Source: Aquimarina algiphila
Lineage (GTDB): Bacteria > Bacteroidota > Bacteroidia > Flavobacteriales > Flavobacteriaceae
Length of the DNA stretch: 64,000 bases
Direction: 5' to 3'
Assembly: GCF_007489275.1 (NCBI RefSeq)
Contig: NZ_VLNR01000012.1
Location: forward strand, 44,436 to 108,435
Shown here in pieces: positions 17,832 to 26,498 of this stretch. Both the position numbers and the translations under genes were made by a program. How positions within the stretch are numbered: position 1 is the stretch's first letter; each line of letters begins with the position of its first letter. The notes under the pieces are model-generated. The model worked only from the letters and a program-made list of their open reading frames with translations. It made no database searches and had not been told where the DNA came from.

Positions 17832-18407
17832 ATGAGAAAATTTTTATTATTAGCTGCAGTTGCATTATTAGGAATGACTGCTGCAAACGCGCAAGTTAAA
17901 CTTGGTTTTGGTGTTGGATATGCTCTTCCTACTGGGGATATAGCAGACTATACCGATGGAGGGGTTTCTGCACATCTAGAATTAGGATATGGCGTTACCG
18001 AAGATATTGACGTATCTATTTTGGCGCAAGGTGACTTCTTAGTAGGAGGTGATGAAACTATTAATGGGCAAAATGTATCTTTTGGAGCTATTGCATTAAG
18101 CAGTTATCTTTTAAACGGTCGGTATTATTTTAAGAAGGAAGGGTTTAGACCTTATGGAAGTTTAGGTTTGGGTATTACTTCTATTGGATCAGTAGAAGTA
18201 GAAGCTACAGGAAATACAGGAGATGTAGAAGTAGCGGCAAGTACATCAAACTTTGCAATTCGCCCTGCAATTGGTTTTAAATATGGCGTTCTTAATATGA
18301 ATGTTGCGTATTTGAATGCAGGTAAAACAGGAGAAGGAAACTTTGAACAATCTGTTAGTGATTTTACAATAAATCTTGGCCTATTATTTACTTTTGGAGG
18401 AAACTAA
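17832..18407 (+). CDS. Porin-family outer-membrane beta-barrel protein (paralogue 2)
   Basis: A 191-residue near copy of the preceding protein, with signal peptide MRKFLLLAAVALLGMTAANAQ. Differences are few and mostly conservative (I/V, Q/E, R/K), with a small cluster around residues 120-135. The reading frame is intact, so both copies are probably functional. It has its own upstream gap of 165 bases after the first terminator. Confidence 0.8.
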   Translation: MRKFLLLAAVALLGMTAANAQVKLGFGVGYALPTGDIADYTDGGVSAHLELGYGVTEDIDVSILAQGDFLVGGDETINGQNVSFGAIALSSYLLNGRYYFKKEGFRPYGSLGLGITSIGSVEVEATGNTGDVEVAASTSNFAIRPAIGFKYGVLNMNVAYLNAGKTGEGNFEQSVSDFTINLGLLFTFGGN

Positions 18408-18426
18408 TTCAATTCATTTATAGTAT

Positions 18427-18458
18427 TAAAAAAGACGATCTGAAAAGATCGTCTTTTT
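18427..18458. terminator. Bidirectional terminator between convergent genes
   Basis: AAAAGACGATC (left arm, to 18440) pairs perfectly with GATCGTCTTTT (right arm, from 18447) around TGAAAA. T runs exist on both strands, so it can end both the porin gene (plus strand) and the aldolase gene at 18486 (minus strand). Confidence 0.85.
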
Positions 18459-18485
18459 CTATTTGTATTAAAAGATACTCAAAAG

Positions 18486-19166
18486 TTATAGATTCTGATT
18501 TCTCAAATCTTTTACAATCGTTATAGATTTGGCAGTGAGTTTAGTGATTTGATCATAGTCAAAAACACCATGTGCATCTTTAGTTATAAGTTTAGAACCC
18601 ATACCTACACAATGTGCTCCTGCTTTAAACCAGTTGGATAGATTTTCTTTTTCTGGTGTAACTCCGCCACTAGGCATGATACTAGACCATGGACAAGGCG
18701 CTTTAATACTTTTGATAAAATCTGGACCACCTATTTGTGCTGCAGGAAAGATTTTGACAATCTCAGCTCCTAATTCTTCTGCATAATTAATTTCAGAGAG
18801 GGTTCCACACCCAGGTAACCAGGCTATTTTTCGGCGGTTACATACTTTTGCTATATCTGCATTAAGAATAGGAGAAACTATAAAATTAGCCCCTTTCTGA
18901 ATAAATATAGAAGCTGTGCCAGAATCCACTATAGATCCAATACCCAGAATCATACCAGGAAGTTCCTTAAATACCCATTTAGAAACATCAGAAAATATAT
19001 CCTGAGCATGATCTCCTCTATTTGTAAATTCAAATACCCTTGCACCACCATCATAGCAGGATTTTATTACTTTTTTTACGATTTCTATATCTGAATGATA
19101 AAATAAGGGAACGATCCCTGTGTCTTTCATCACTTTTGCAACTTCTATTCTTGTATATTGTGCCAT
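18486..19166 (-). CDS. eda: 2-keto-3-deoxy-6-phosphogluconate (KDPG) aldolase
   Basis: A 226-residue KDPG/KHG aldolase. The catalytic Glu lies in FEFTNRG, the Schiff-base Lys in EIVKIFPAAQIGG, and MPSGGVTPE closes the barrel. It cleaves KDPG to pyruvate and glyceraldehyde-3-phosphate, the last step of alginate monomer (DEH) breakdown. Its ATG overlaps the kdgK stop by one base (TAATG), so the two are co-translated. It ends the alginate catabolic cluster. Confidence 0.93.
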   Translation of the reverse strand: MAQYTRIEVAKVMKDTGIVPLFYHSDIEIVKKVIKSCYDGGARVFEFTNRGDHAQDIFSDVSKWVFKELPGMILGIGSIVDSGTASIFIQKGANFIVSPILNADIAKVCNRRKIAWLPGCGTLSEINYAEELGAEIVKIFPAAQIGGPDFIKSIKAPCPWSSIMPSGGVTPEKENLSNWFKAGAHCVGMGSKLITKDAHGVFDYDQITKLTAKSITIVKDLRNQNL

Positions 19167-20170
19167 TATCTTATAATTCTTCCAGAAAGATTACCTTCAA
19201 TAATATTTATAATTTCTCGCTCAGTTGCCAAATTTGCATCGCCTTCTATTGTATGTTTAATTGCGCAAGCAGCGTTTGCAAATTGTAATGCCTTTGTATC
19301 ATCATAATGCAATAGACCATGAATCAATCCTGCAGCATAGGCATCTCCTGTTCCGATTCTATCTATAACATGGGTAATTTCTAGTTCATTTGTTTCTAAA
19401 AACTCTGAACCGTTCCACATTCTAGCTTGGATTTTATGCCAATTTGCGTTTATTGAATTTCTGGTTTTATCAAATACTTTTTTAATGTTAGGATGTTTTT
19501 CAATTAGTTGTTTACTACCTTTTATAAAATCATCATTTTTATACAAAAATTTTGTATCTAATAATTCATTAATTTCATTAGGTCCTCCTATAAATATAGT
19601 AGATAATTTTACCAACTCATTTAATACTTCTCTAGCATCTTTTCCGTAGTTCCATAAATCGCTTCTATATGCTGGATCTGCAGAAATAGGAATTCCTTTT
19701 TGGCTTGCAATGGTTAACCCATCCTTTAACGCCTGATACGCGTTAAGAGATAGGGCAGGAGTGATTCCTGTCCAATGAAACCATCGACAATCTTCTAAAA
19801 CTTTGTGCCAATCTATTTGTTTGGGATCTATATTAGAAAACGCAGAATGTTTTCTATTGTATGTAATAGTACTAGATCTCATAACGGCTCCTACCTCAAG
19901 GAAATATAATCCTAGTGGGTGTTGAGAGCTGTATATTGAGTGTGTATTAACTCCAAATTTTTGTAAAAAACCTTTTGCAGCATCACCGATAAAATCATCA
20001 GACACAACACTTACGTGTTGTGTCTGATTTCCTAATTGTGAAAGCGATATAGCTACATTCGCTTCTGTACCTCCAAAGTAGTACTCTAGTTGGTTGGTTT
20101 GTTTTAATTTTTTATTTCCCAAAGGAGCTATACGCATTAAAACTTCTCCAAAGGTTACTACTTTATTCAT
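19166..20170 (-). CDS. kdgK: 2-keto-3-deoxygluconate (KDG) kinase
   Basis: A 334-residue PfkB-family kinase. The N terminus VVTFGEVLMRIAPLG and the C-terminal catalytic GTGDAYAAGLIHGL are standard for the family, and YYFGGTEANVA matches KDG kinases. It phosphorylates KDG, produced by the DEH reductase, to KDPG for the adjacent aldolase. It is directly coupled to eda downstream and separated from the SDR gene by 118 bases containing a likely terminator. Confidence 0.9.
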   Translation of the reverse strand: MNKVVTFGEVLMRIAPLGNKKLKQTNQLEYYFGGTEANVAISLSQLGNQTQHVSVVSDDFIGDAAKGFLQKFGVNTHSIYSSQHPLGLYFLEVGAVMRSSTITYNRKHSAFSNIDPKQIDWHKVLEDCRWFHWTGITPALSLNAYQALKDGLTIASQKGIPISADPAYRSDLWNYGKDAREVLNELVKLSTIFIGGPNEINELLDTKFLYKNDDFIKGSKQLIEKHPNIKKVFDKTRNSINANWHKIQARMWNGSEFLETNELEITHVIDRIGTGDAYAAGLIHGLLHYDDTKALQFANAACAIKHTIEGDANLATEREIINIIEGNLSGRIIR

Positions 20171-20232
20171 TGTTAAATTAATTTAGGTCGTTAATAGTGG
20201 AAATTTGCCAAAAACTTACGTTTCTATTTATG

Positions 20233-20242
20233 ATCGTACGAT
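20233..20242. promoter_or_regulatory. Perfect palindrome upstream of kdgK
   Basis: ATCGTACGAT is a perfect 10-base palindrome 63 bases upstream of the kdgK start, in the only gap where a kdgK-eda promoter could lie. No TTGGTnnACCAA box occurs here, so kdgK-eda may be under different control. A regulator for this site is not identified. Confidence 0.25.
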
Positions 20243-20260
20243 TTCCTTTTAATAAAGATA

Positions 20261-20289
20261 AATAATAGCTAGCTAAATATGCTATTATT
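20261..20289 (-). terminator. Hairpin just after the SDR stop codon
   Basis: AATAATAGC (20261-20269) and GCTATTATT (20281-20289) form a 9-bp stem with an 11-base loop immediately downstream of the SDR gene on the minus strand, followed by a T-rich stretch. It is probably a weak terminator or 3' stabiliser for the MFS-SDR transcript. Confidence 0.5.
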
Positions 20290-21050
20290 TAAATTCCTAA
20301 CGCTTGTCCTCCACCAATTTGAATAGTTTCAGCTGTTATAAAAGCAGCATCATCACTTGCTAAGAAAGAAACAACAGAAGCTACATCTTCTGGTTGACCT
20401 AATCTTCCCAATAAAATATTGTTTTTCCACGATGCAAAAACTTCAGGCTTTGTTGATTTGATTTGTTTATGGAATGGGGTATCAATTGTACCAGGAGATA
20501 CTGCATTTACTCTAATGCCATACTCTGCCAGATCTTTTGCTAAAGCTCTGGTTATTGCATTAACTGCGGCTTTAGATGTACCATAAATTCCTGCTCCAGG
20601 CCCTCCAGCAGTCCATCCTGCATTTGATGTGTAGTTAATGATAGAAGCATTTTCTCCTTTTTTAAGGAATGGAATAGCAGCTCTTGAGGCAAAAAATGTT
20701 GAGTCAAGGTTTAACGCCATTACAGAACGATAAAATTCTGTTGTCATTCCTTCAAATCTTGATCGTCCGCCTAATCCACCAGCATTATTTACCAGGATAT
20801 CAATTTTACCATATTTTTCTCCAATTGCATTTATGTTTGAAGTTACAAGATCTTCGTTTGTAACATCAAATCCATAGTACTCTGCAGTTATTCCAAGAGC
20901 AATAAGTTCTTCTATTCTTTGAGCTCCTTTATCATCCTCTATACCGTTTAAAATTACAGTACATCCATCATTACCTAATCTTTTTGCAACTTCGTAACCG
21001 ATACCACCGGTAGCTCCTGTTACTATAGCAACTTTTCCTTTTAATTTCAT
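20289..21050 (-). CDS. SDR-family oxidoreductase, probable DEH reductase
   Basis: A 253-residue classical short-chain dehydrogenase. It has the cofactor motif TGATGGIG, the NNAGG motif and the catalytic YGTSK. In marine flavobacterial alginate clusters, an SDR at this position reduces 4-deoxy-L-erythro-5-hexoseulose uronate (DEH) to KDG, and the neighbours here (MFS importer, KDG kinase, aldolase, lyases) support that. Substrate and cofactor preference cannot be read from sequence alone. It lies 45 bases downstream of the MFS gene, in the same operon. Confidence 0.82.
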   Translation of the reverse strand: MKLKGKVAIVTGATGGIGYEVAKRLGNDGCTVILNGIEDDKGAQRIEELIALGITAEYYGFDVTNEDLVTSNINAIGEKYGKIDILVNNAGGLGGRSRFEGMTTEFYRSVMALNLDSTFFASRAAIPFLKKGENASIINYTSNAGWTAGGPGAGIYGTSKAAVNAITRALAKDLAEYGIRVNAVSPGTIDTPFHKQIKSTKPEVFASWKNNILLGRLGQPEDVASVVSFLASDDAAFITAETIQIGGGQALGI

Positions 21051-21095
21051 TTTTTTTTAAGTTTATTGTTTAATTGATTACTTTTCTAATTGGTT

Positions 21096-22397
21096 TTATT
21101 TTTTTGCTTTTAATGGTTCGATTTTAGGACATAAGATCCATACACTCGCTAATACTATTAAGGTCAAAACAGCTCCAACTATAAATGCAGGGGTGTAATT
21201 TCCTCCCATGGTTAAAGTGGATACTAATGCAGTAAGACCTACACCAGCAAATTTTGCTGACATTCCAGATAAACCAGCTAGGGTTCCAACTGTCTTTTTA
21301 CCAAATAAGTCACTTGGTAATGTTTGAATGTTTCCAATGGCTGTTTGAAATCCAAAAAGAATAACTGCCATAATGAGTACCGCATTAACAGGGCTTCCAG
21401 GGTCAGATAGTAACCAGAAACAAGGCAACATAATTAGACAACCCAGCGTGATAACAAACTTTCTGGTTTTATTAATATTCCAACCTGCTTTAATACGATT
21501 CTGTGCTAGAAGTCCTCCAAACCATGCACCAATCATTGCACCGACATAAGGAACCCATCCATAAATGCCTATTGACTTTACATCCATATTATATACTTCT
21601 ACAAGGTATGTTGGAATCCAAAAAACAAATAGCCACCAAATAGGGTCAATTGCAGCAGAAGCTATCATTACGCCCCAACTCTCTTTATGAGATAACATTT
21701 TGCCAGTAACGGGATTATAGTCATCATTTTTATTTTCGTCTTGATTTTGATCAATATTTTCTGATTTATCAAGAATATATTTTCGTTCTTTTTCTGTAAG
21801 CCATGGATGTTTTTCTGGTGGTGCTTTCATTATTAACATCCATGGAACTAACCATAGTAGTCCTATAATTCCAACGATAATGAATATCATTTGCCAACTA
21901 AAATGAATCGTCATAAAAGCAATTGCAGGAATCGAAATGATACCCCCGATAGCGGCACCTGAGTTAAAAATACCTTGAGCAAAGGCGCGTTCTTTGGATG
22001 GAAACCATTCTGCATTTCCTTTAGCAGCGCCTGGCCAGTTTCCAGCTTCAGCGACACCTAATATGGATCTAAAAATCGAAAAACTAAGAAAACCTTTTGC
22101 TAAAGCATGTAATGCGGTTGCTATAGACCAAAACCCTATTGAAAATGCAAATCCTAGACGTGTACCTATTTTATCGAAAATCTTTCCAAAAATTGCTTGA
22201 CCAAAAGCATAAGAGAATAAGAAAATTGATGATATCCAACCAAAGATATCTTTTCGTTCATCCATAGATTTATCTGGATATAATTCTTCTGATATTTGTG
22301 GCCAAAGAACATTTAATGATTGCCTGTCAATATAATTGATAACGGTCGCTAAAGCTATTAACCCTATAACCCACCAGCGTAATCCTTTTAATTTCAT
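21096..22397 (-). CDS. MFS transporter, hexuronate (ExuT-like) type
   Basis: A 433-residue major facilitator with about 12 transmembrane segments and the anion:cation symporter (ExuT-like) look: NYIDRQSLNVLWPQI in helix 1, AEAGNWPGAAKGNAEWFPSKERA after helix 4. It most likely imports unsaturated uronates or DEH across the inner membrane after periplasmic lyases have degraded oligo-alginate. It is cotranscribed with the SDR gene. Confidence 0.87.
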   Translation of the reverse strand: MKLKGLRWWVIGLIALATVINYIDRQSLNVLWPQISEELYPDKSMDERKDIFGWISSIFLFSYAFGQAIFGKIFDKIGTRLGFAFSIGFWSIATALHALAKGFLSFSIFRSILGVAEAGNWPGAAKGNAEWFPSKERAFAQGIFNSGAAIGGIISIPAIAFMTIHFSWQMIFIIVGIIGLLWLVPWMLIMKAPPEKHPWLTEKERKYILDKSENIDQNQDENKNDDYNPVTGKMLSHKESWGVMIASAAIDPIWWLFVFWIPTYLVEVYNMDVKSIGIYGWVPYVGAMIGAWFGGLLAQNRIKAGWNINKTRKFVITLGCLIMLPCFWLLSDPGSPVNAVLIMAVILFGFQTAIGNIQTLPSDLFGKKTVGTLAGLSGMSAKFAGVGLTALVSTLTMGGNYTPAFIVGAVLTLIVLASVWILCPKIEPLKAKK

Positions 22398-22641
22398 ATT
22401 GTTTTTTTTAATTCAAGAGAATCTTAATAATTAGTATTAGATACACGCAGTTATTAAAAAACATTAATGCAAACTAATCCTCATTTCATTTACTGAAAGT
22501 CATCAAAATCTTGAAGTGGTGTAAGTATATTATGTACTTATAAAAACTTGTAGTAAAATGGTTTAAGTAAGATTCCCTCCTAATATTTTTATAAGAAGAT
22601 AAAATTGTGCACTTTTATCTTCTGTGTTCTTAATTTTAAAT

Positions 22642-23349
22642 TTAGTCTTTGAGATTATAACAATATTGGTATAATATCTTAAAGTGTTTTTTCATGTTTT
22701 CTTTAGCTAATTTTGGATCTTGGTTTTTAATAGCTTCATAAATATCTGTGTGTTCTTGAATTCCTGAAAAAGCCTGATTTGTATCACATACATGATACTT
22801 TTCAAAATTGGTAATGATCTCTGGAGTAATGATTAACATAAAAGTATTCATGGTACTATTTCTACTTGCTCGAGCAATTGCTAAGTGAAATAATAAATCT
22901 TCCTGAACGGCATCTTCGCCTTTGAGTACTTTATTAGAATATGCATCTAATGCTTCTTTTAAGAGCTTTAAATCATCATCTGTTCTTCGGATAGCCGCCA
23001 ACCTTGCTGTTTTTAATTCTAATAAAATACGTGTTTCAACTAAGGATTTAAATTCTGGATCATCTAATCTTAGAATATCTTCGATCATACCATTCATGGC
23101 AATAACTCCAATATTAGCGACAAAAGTTCCACTTTGTGGTATAGATTTTAATAAACCATAAAATTCTAACTTTTGAATCGCTTCTCGAATGTTACTTCTA
23201 CTAACTTCAAATTTTTCAGATAAGGTTCTTTCTGAAGGTAATTTATCTCCAGGTTCCAAATTTTTATGATTAATCAAATCCCTTATATCAGAAATGATTT
23301 TCTTTTGGATTTCCTCGTTCTCATTCTTTGTTAGTATTTCTAATTTCAT
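22642..23349 (-). CDS. GntR-family (FadR/FCD) transcriptional regulator 1
   Basis: A 235-residue regulator with an N-terminal winged helix (PGDKLPSERTLSEKFEVSRSNIREAIQKLEFYGLL) and a C-terminal all-helical FCD ligand-binding domain containing DLLFHLAIARASRN. Two TTGGTnnnCCAA boxes lie upstream of its own start (23374-23398), so it is probably autoregulated. It is the best candidate, with its paralogue at 36796, for the repressor of the alginate genes, likely released by DEH, KDG or a related intermediate (inference). Confidence 0.9.
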   Translation of the reverse strand: MKLEILTKNENEEIQKKIISDIRDLINHKNLEPGDKLPSERTLSEKFEVSRSNIREAIQKLEFYGLLKSIPQSGTFVANIGVIAMNGMIEDILRLDDPEFKSLVETRILLELKTARLAAIRRTDDDLKLLKEALDAYSNKVLKGEDAVQEDLLFHLAIARASRNSTMNTFMLIITPEIITNFEKYHVCDTNQAFSGIQEHTDIYEAIKNQDPKLAKENMKKHFKILYQYCYNLKD

Positions 23350-23373
23350 AGTTAAAATGTGTATTAGATAAAA

Positions 23374-23403
23374 TTGGTTAACCAGATTGGTTTGCCAAAT
23401 TTA
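23374..23403 (-). promoter_or_regulatory. Tandem GntR operators with -7 element, upstream of GntR gene 1
   Basis: TTGGTTAACCAG (23374-23385) and TTGGTTTGCCAA (23387-23398) are spaced 13 bp centre to centre. On the minus strand TAAATTTG (23403 to 23396) matches TAnnTTTG and overlaps the second box. No clear -33 TTTG was found at the usual distance. Confidence 0.7.
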
Positions 23404-23492
23404 TGAAATTATTCGGTATAATAAAAATATATCAAAGAGACATGAATTAATTATTTAGAATAGTCTTTTTGGGTACTACTGGAGTCTGTCAA

Positions 23493-23509
23493 CCCTATAC
23501 AATATAGGG
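23493..23509. other. Perfect inverted repeat downstream of PL7 gene
   Basis: CCCTATA (23493-23499) and TATAGGG (23503-23509) form a 7-bp stem with a CAA loop in the 249-base gap between the PL7 gene and GntR gene 1. No T run follows on the minus strand, so terminator function is doubtful. Confidence 0.35.
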
Positions 23510-23598
23510 CTAACAAAATCCTAAAACAATACTAATTCAAATCTAAATTTTTATTTTTTTTGGTTTATAATAGATAGGGATCACGTATTTATTATTAT

Positions 23599-24567
23599 TT
23601 AATGAAATACTTCAAGGTTATAATATTTAACTTTTGCATTAGATCCTTCATCTCTGGTTATTAAATAATTTCCTGCTTTAAAATAATTTTCAAAAATTCC
23701 CCATTTTTGGATATTTATATCATCATATACCACAGTCTCATTTTCATTAAGTATAATTTCCATTCTTCCTTCTGATACTTTTACCTCCAGGGTGAATTTT
23801 TCAAACCCTACTTCTTCTTTAAATGTATGCCCCTCGTCATCTGTCCACGCATCTGTTTTTAGTATCTCTGTCTCAGAGACATTTTGATCTTTAAGAATTT
23901 TTGTTTTTACACGAACTTTTCCTTGATTCCAGTATATTTTAAGAATAGGAGGGGCGTTATTATCATCTTCTCCTATCAAATCTCTTTGCGCATCTGTTAG
24001 TCTACCATGAATTTGCATAATGATAGCTCTATGGTATTTACCATCATTATCTTTTGTGATTTCATTCATTGCCAAAGTACCTTTCATTCGTCCTCCTTGA
24101 GCAAATGTCCAATTTGTGTTATTGCTTCCGGGAACCATTTGTTCTCTTAATTCTGTTCTTGAATAGGAAGAATTTGCGGTAGATGAACTTGGATATGTAT
24201 AAAAAACTAAAGATCCATCTATAGAGTCATTATACATAAAAGGTTTTAATGTTTCATTGGTCGCATATGCTAAAATAGCTGGTGGTTTTACTTCAGTTGG
24301 ATTTCCTATAGGCAAGGTAACTTTCCAATGATTCAAATCAATTTCTGGTAATTTGAAATTATCAGAGACTGGATTATTTTGATCTGTATTATCATTCTCA
24401 TCAGTACTTATAGTCTCATTTTGAGGGGTTTCTGTGTCTGAATTATCTTTTTGGCAACTAGTATTAGATATTAAAAGAAATAATCCTAATAATAATTGTA
24501 TACTCCAGATTTTATTAATTATCAATTTTTTTGGGAAGTACTTTGATATGTTTTTTTTCTTATTCAT
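23599..24567 (-). CDS. Alginate lyase, polysaccharide lyase family 7 (lipoprotein)
   Basis: A 322-residue protein with an N-terminal lipoprotein signal ending SNTSC and an acidic linker, then one PL7 (alginate_lyase2) domain from about residue 75. The three PL7 motifs are present: RTELREQM, QIHG and YFKAGNYL. QIH (rather than QVH) usually goes with activity on G-containing blocks. It is a paralogue of the adjacent upstream gene, 3 bases away. Predicted to be displayed on the cell surface or outer membrane, to cut alginate into oligosaccharides for SusCD. Confidence 0.93.
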   Translation of the reverse strand: MNKKKNISKYFPKKLIINKIWSIQLLLGLFLLISNTSCQKDNSDTETPQNETISTDENDNTDQNNPVSDNFKLPEIDLNHWKVTLPIGNPTEVKPPAILAYATNETLKPFMYNDSIDGSLVFYTYPSSSTANSSYSRTELREQMVPGSNNTNWTFAQGGRMKGTLAMNEITKDNDGKYHRAIIMQIHGRLTDAQRDLIGEDDNNAPPILKIYWNQGKVRVKTKILKDQNVSETEILKTDAWTDDEGHTFKEEVGFEKFTLEVKVSEGRMEIILNENETVVYDDINIQKWGIFENYFKAGNYLITRDEGSNAKVKYYNLEVFH

Positions 24568-24570
24568 GAT

Positions 24571-25467
24571 TTAGTGGCTAACATTTAATTCATAATACAT
24601 CACTTTTGCAAAACCATTTTTGTCTTTAGTACCTAAATAGTTTCCGGCTTTAAAATAGTTTTCAAAAACGCCCCATCTCTTGATATTTATATCTTTGTAA
24701 ACGGCAAATTCGTTGTCGTTTAACGAGATGACCATTTTTCCTTTGGTAACTTTTACTTCTAATGTGAATTTTTTAAATCCTACTTCTTCCTTAAAAGTAT
24801 ATCCTTTATCATCTGTCCAGGCATCGGTTCTTAGAATTTCTGTATTTGATGCATTTGGATTTTTTAATACTTTGGTTTTAACTCTAACTTTTCCATTTTT
24901 CCAATATATTTTTAATATTGGAGGAGCGTTATTATCTTTTTGACCAATTAAATCACGTTGTTCATTGGTTAGTCTACCATGAATCTGCATGATTATGGTT
25001 TTATGATATTTTCCGTTTTTGTCTCGGGAGATTTCCCCCATTTTTAATCGCCCTCGCATTTTTCCTCCTTGTTCGAATGTCCAGTTTACACTATTATCTC
25101 CAGGCACCATTTGTTCACGTAATTCTGATCTGGAATATTTAGTATTTGCGGTTTGAGATCCTGGAAAAGCGTAGAAAACTAAGGCTCCACTAGTAGAGTC
25201 ATTATACATATACTTTTTAAGGACGTCATTATTTGCATAATCTAATATTTCTGGGGGACTTACTTCATCTGGTTTTCCAACAGGTAAAGTCACTTTCCAG
25301 TGACTTAAATCAATCTTTGGGAGTTTGTATTTCTTTTTGCGTTTTTTCTTTTTTTCTTTTTTAACATTCGAATCTGTAATACTACTTGTCTGAGATTGAC
25401 AAGTAGCATTAACAGATAGAAATACTATTACTAAAAAAGGTAATATGTTTTTTTGAATGTTTTTCAT
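24571..25467 (-). CDS. Alginate lyase, polysaccharide lyase family 7 (lipoprotein)
   Basis: A 298-residue protein with a lipoprotein-type signal ending NATC, a highly basic stretch of Lys/Arg around residues 37-47, then a PL7 domain. Motifs are RSELREQM, QIHG and YFKAGNYL, identical in type to the downstream paralogue. The Lys-rich linker contrasts with the acidic linker of its neighbour. It follows the PKD lipoprotein gene by 8 bases in the susC operon. Confidence 0.93.
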   Translation of the reverse strand: MKNIQKNILPFLVIVFLSVNATCQSQTSSITDSNVKKEKKKKRKKKYKLPKIDLSHWKVTLPVGKPDEVSPPEILDYANNDVLKKYMYNDSTSGALVFYAFPGSQTANTKYSRSELREQMVPGDNSVNWTFEQGGKMRGRLKMGEISRDKNGKYHKTIIMQIHGRLTNEQRDLIGQKDNNAPPILKIYWKNGKVRVKTKVLKNPNASNTEILRTDAWTDDKGYTFKEEVGFKKFTLEVKVTKGKMVISLNDNEFAVYKDINIKRWGVFENYFKAGNYLGTKDKNGFAKVMYYELNVSH

Positions 25468-25475
25468 TTTACAAA

Positions 25476-26480
25476 TTAATTAACAGCTGTAATAGTAACA
25501 GAATCAACTCGTATTTCTTCATCTCCACTAGAATATCCGTACATAGCAAAATCGGCAGGATCTTCTGGTCCAGAATTACCAATACCTCTTATGAAGAGAG
25601 CAACACTATCATTAGCTCCAGAATTAAAGGTGAAAGCAAAAATACGGTAGTCAGAATCATTAGGATTATCTATAACCTCAATTAATAAATTATTATCAGC
25701 GTCTTCAATTTGAGCTACAGACGTGTATCCAAAACCATTTTGTGGAATTGCGGCGGTATCTGTGAAGTAAGTAGGTGTGTAACTACTTACATAACCTTCT
25801 CCTGCCAAAACTCTTATTTCTAACTGACTTGGTAAACTTCCGGCTTGATCTGATTCGAAACGTAAAGGGATTTCAATTCTGTAATCGGCATTTGGAGTAA
25901 CCGCAAACTCTTGATATGCGTGGTCAGGTTCAGCGTTATCAAACTTGATAACATCAGAACCATTACCGCTGCTGGATTCGCCTTGTTCTCCAATACTTGT
26001 ATTGATCCATCCAGAACAAGTACAATCAGTACCTGAAGATTTAGGAAGCCTGTCAAAATCAGCATTTAATAATACTGGATCTGGAACAGCTGGCACATCG
26101 GGTTCAATTAATTCTATTGTTTCTGAATAGGTAGAAGTTTGATTTAATGCATCTGTAACAGTTAATGTAACTGTGTAAGAACCTTCTCCTGGATAGGTAT
26201 TCTGCGGATCTATTTCAGTCGAAGTATTTCCATCTCCCAAATCCCAGTTATAACTGGTTGCATTATTTGATTGGTTTGCAAAAGTAACTTGTGTAAAGGT
26301 TTCAATTTCTACACCATTTGTAAAGGTAAAGAATGCATTTGGTGGTGTCTCATCTGCAATAGAGTTTTCCTCTGGTAATTCGTCTATAAAATCACAAGAG
26401 ACAAATACCGTTACAAAAACTAAAAGCATAGCCATACTAGTTTTTGATATCAATCCGTTGTTTAAAACTATTTTTCTCAT
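25476..26480 (-). CDS. PKD-domain surface lipoprotein, probable alginate-binding protein
   Basis: A 334-residue lipoprotein (signal ending FVSC) with one PKD domain at about residues 45-125, marked by ATSYNWDLGDGNTS and GSYTVTLTVTD. A C-terminal beta-rich domain (about 135-334) includes a Cys-x-Cys pair (CTCSGW). It takes the place of a SusE/surface glycan-binding protein between susD and the lyases. Binding of alginate at the cell surface is inferred from position and architecture; no catalytic motif is seen. Confidence 0.8.
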   Translation of the reverse strand: MRKIVLNNGLISKTSMAMLLVFVTVFVSCDFIDELPEENSIADETPPNAFFTFTNGVEIETFTQVTFANQSNNATSYNWDLGDGNTSTEIDPQNTYPGEGSYTVTLTVTDALNQTSTYSETIELIEPDVPAVPDPVLLNADFDRLPKSSGTDCTCSGWINTSIGEQGESSSGNGSDVIKFDNAEPDHAYQEFAVTPNADYRIEIPLRFESDQAGSLPSQLEIRVLAGEGYVSSYTPTYFTDTAAIPQNGFGYTSVAQIEDADNNLLIEVIDNPNDSDYRIFAFTFNSGANDSVALFIRGIGNSGPEDPADFAMYGYSSGDEEIRVDSVTITAVN

Positions 26481-26498
26481 AACGTTATGTTTAATTTT

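Noticed and set aside
20198..20210. TGGAAATTTGCCA upstream of kdgK as a GntR operator
   Set aside because: It has the outer TGG/CCA but a 7-base centre instead of the 4-5 of the TTGGTnnACCAA boxes, no 13-bp partner and no -7 overlap.
22524..22545. TAAGTA...TACTTA inverted repeat upstream of the MFS gene as an operator
   Set aside because: Short, AT-rich and not repeated elsewhere in the window; could arise by chance.
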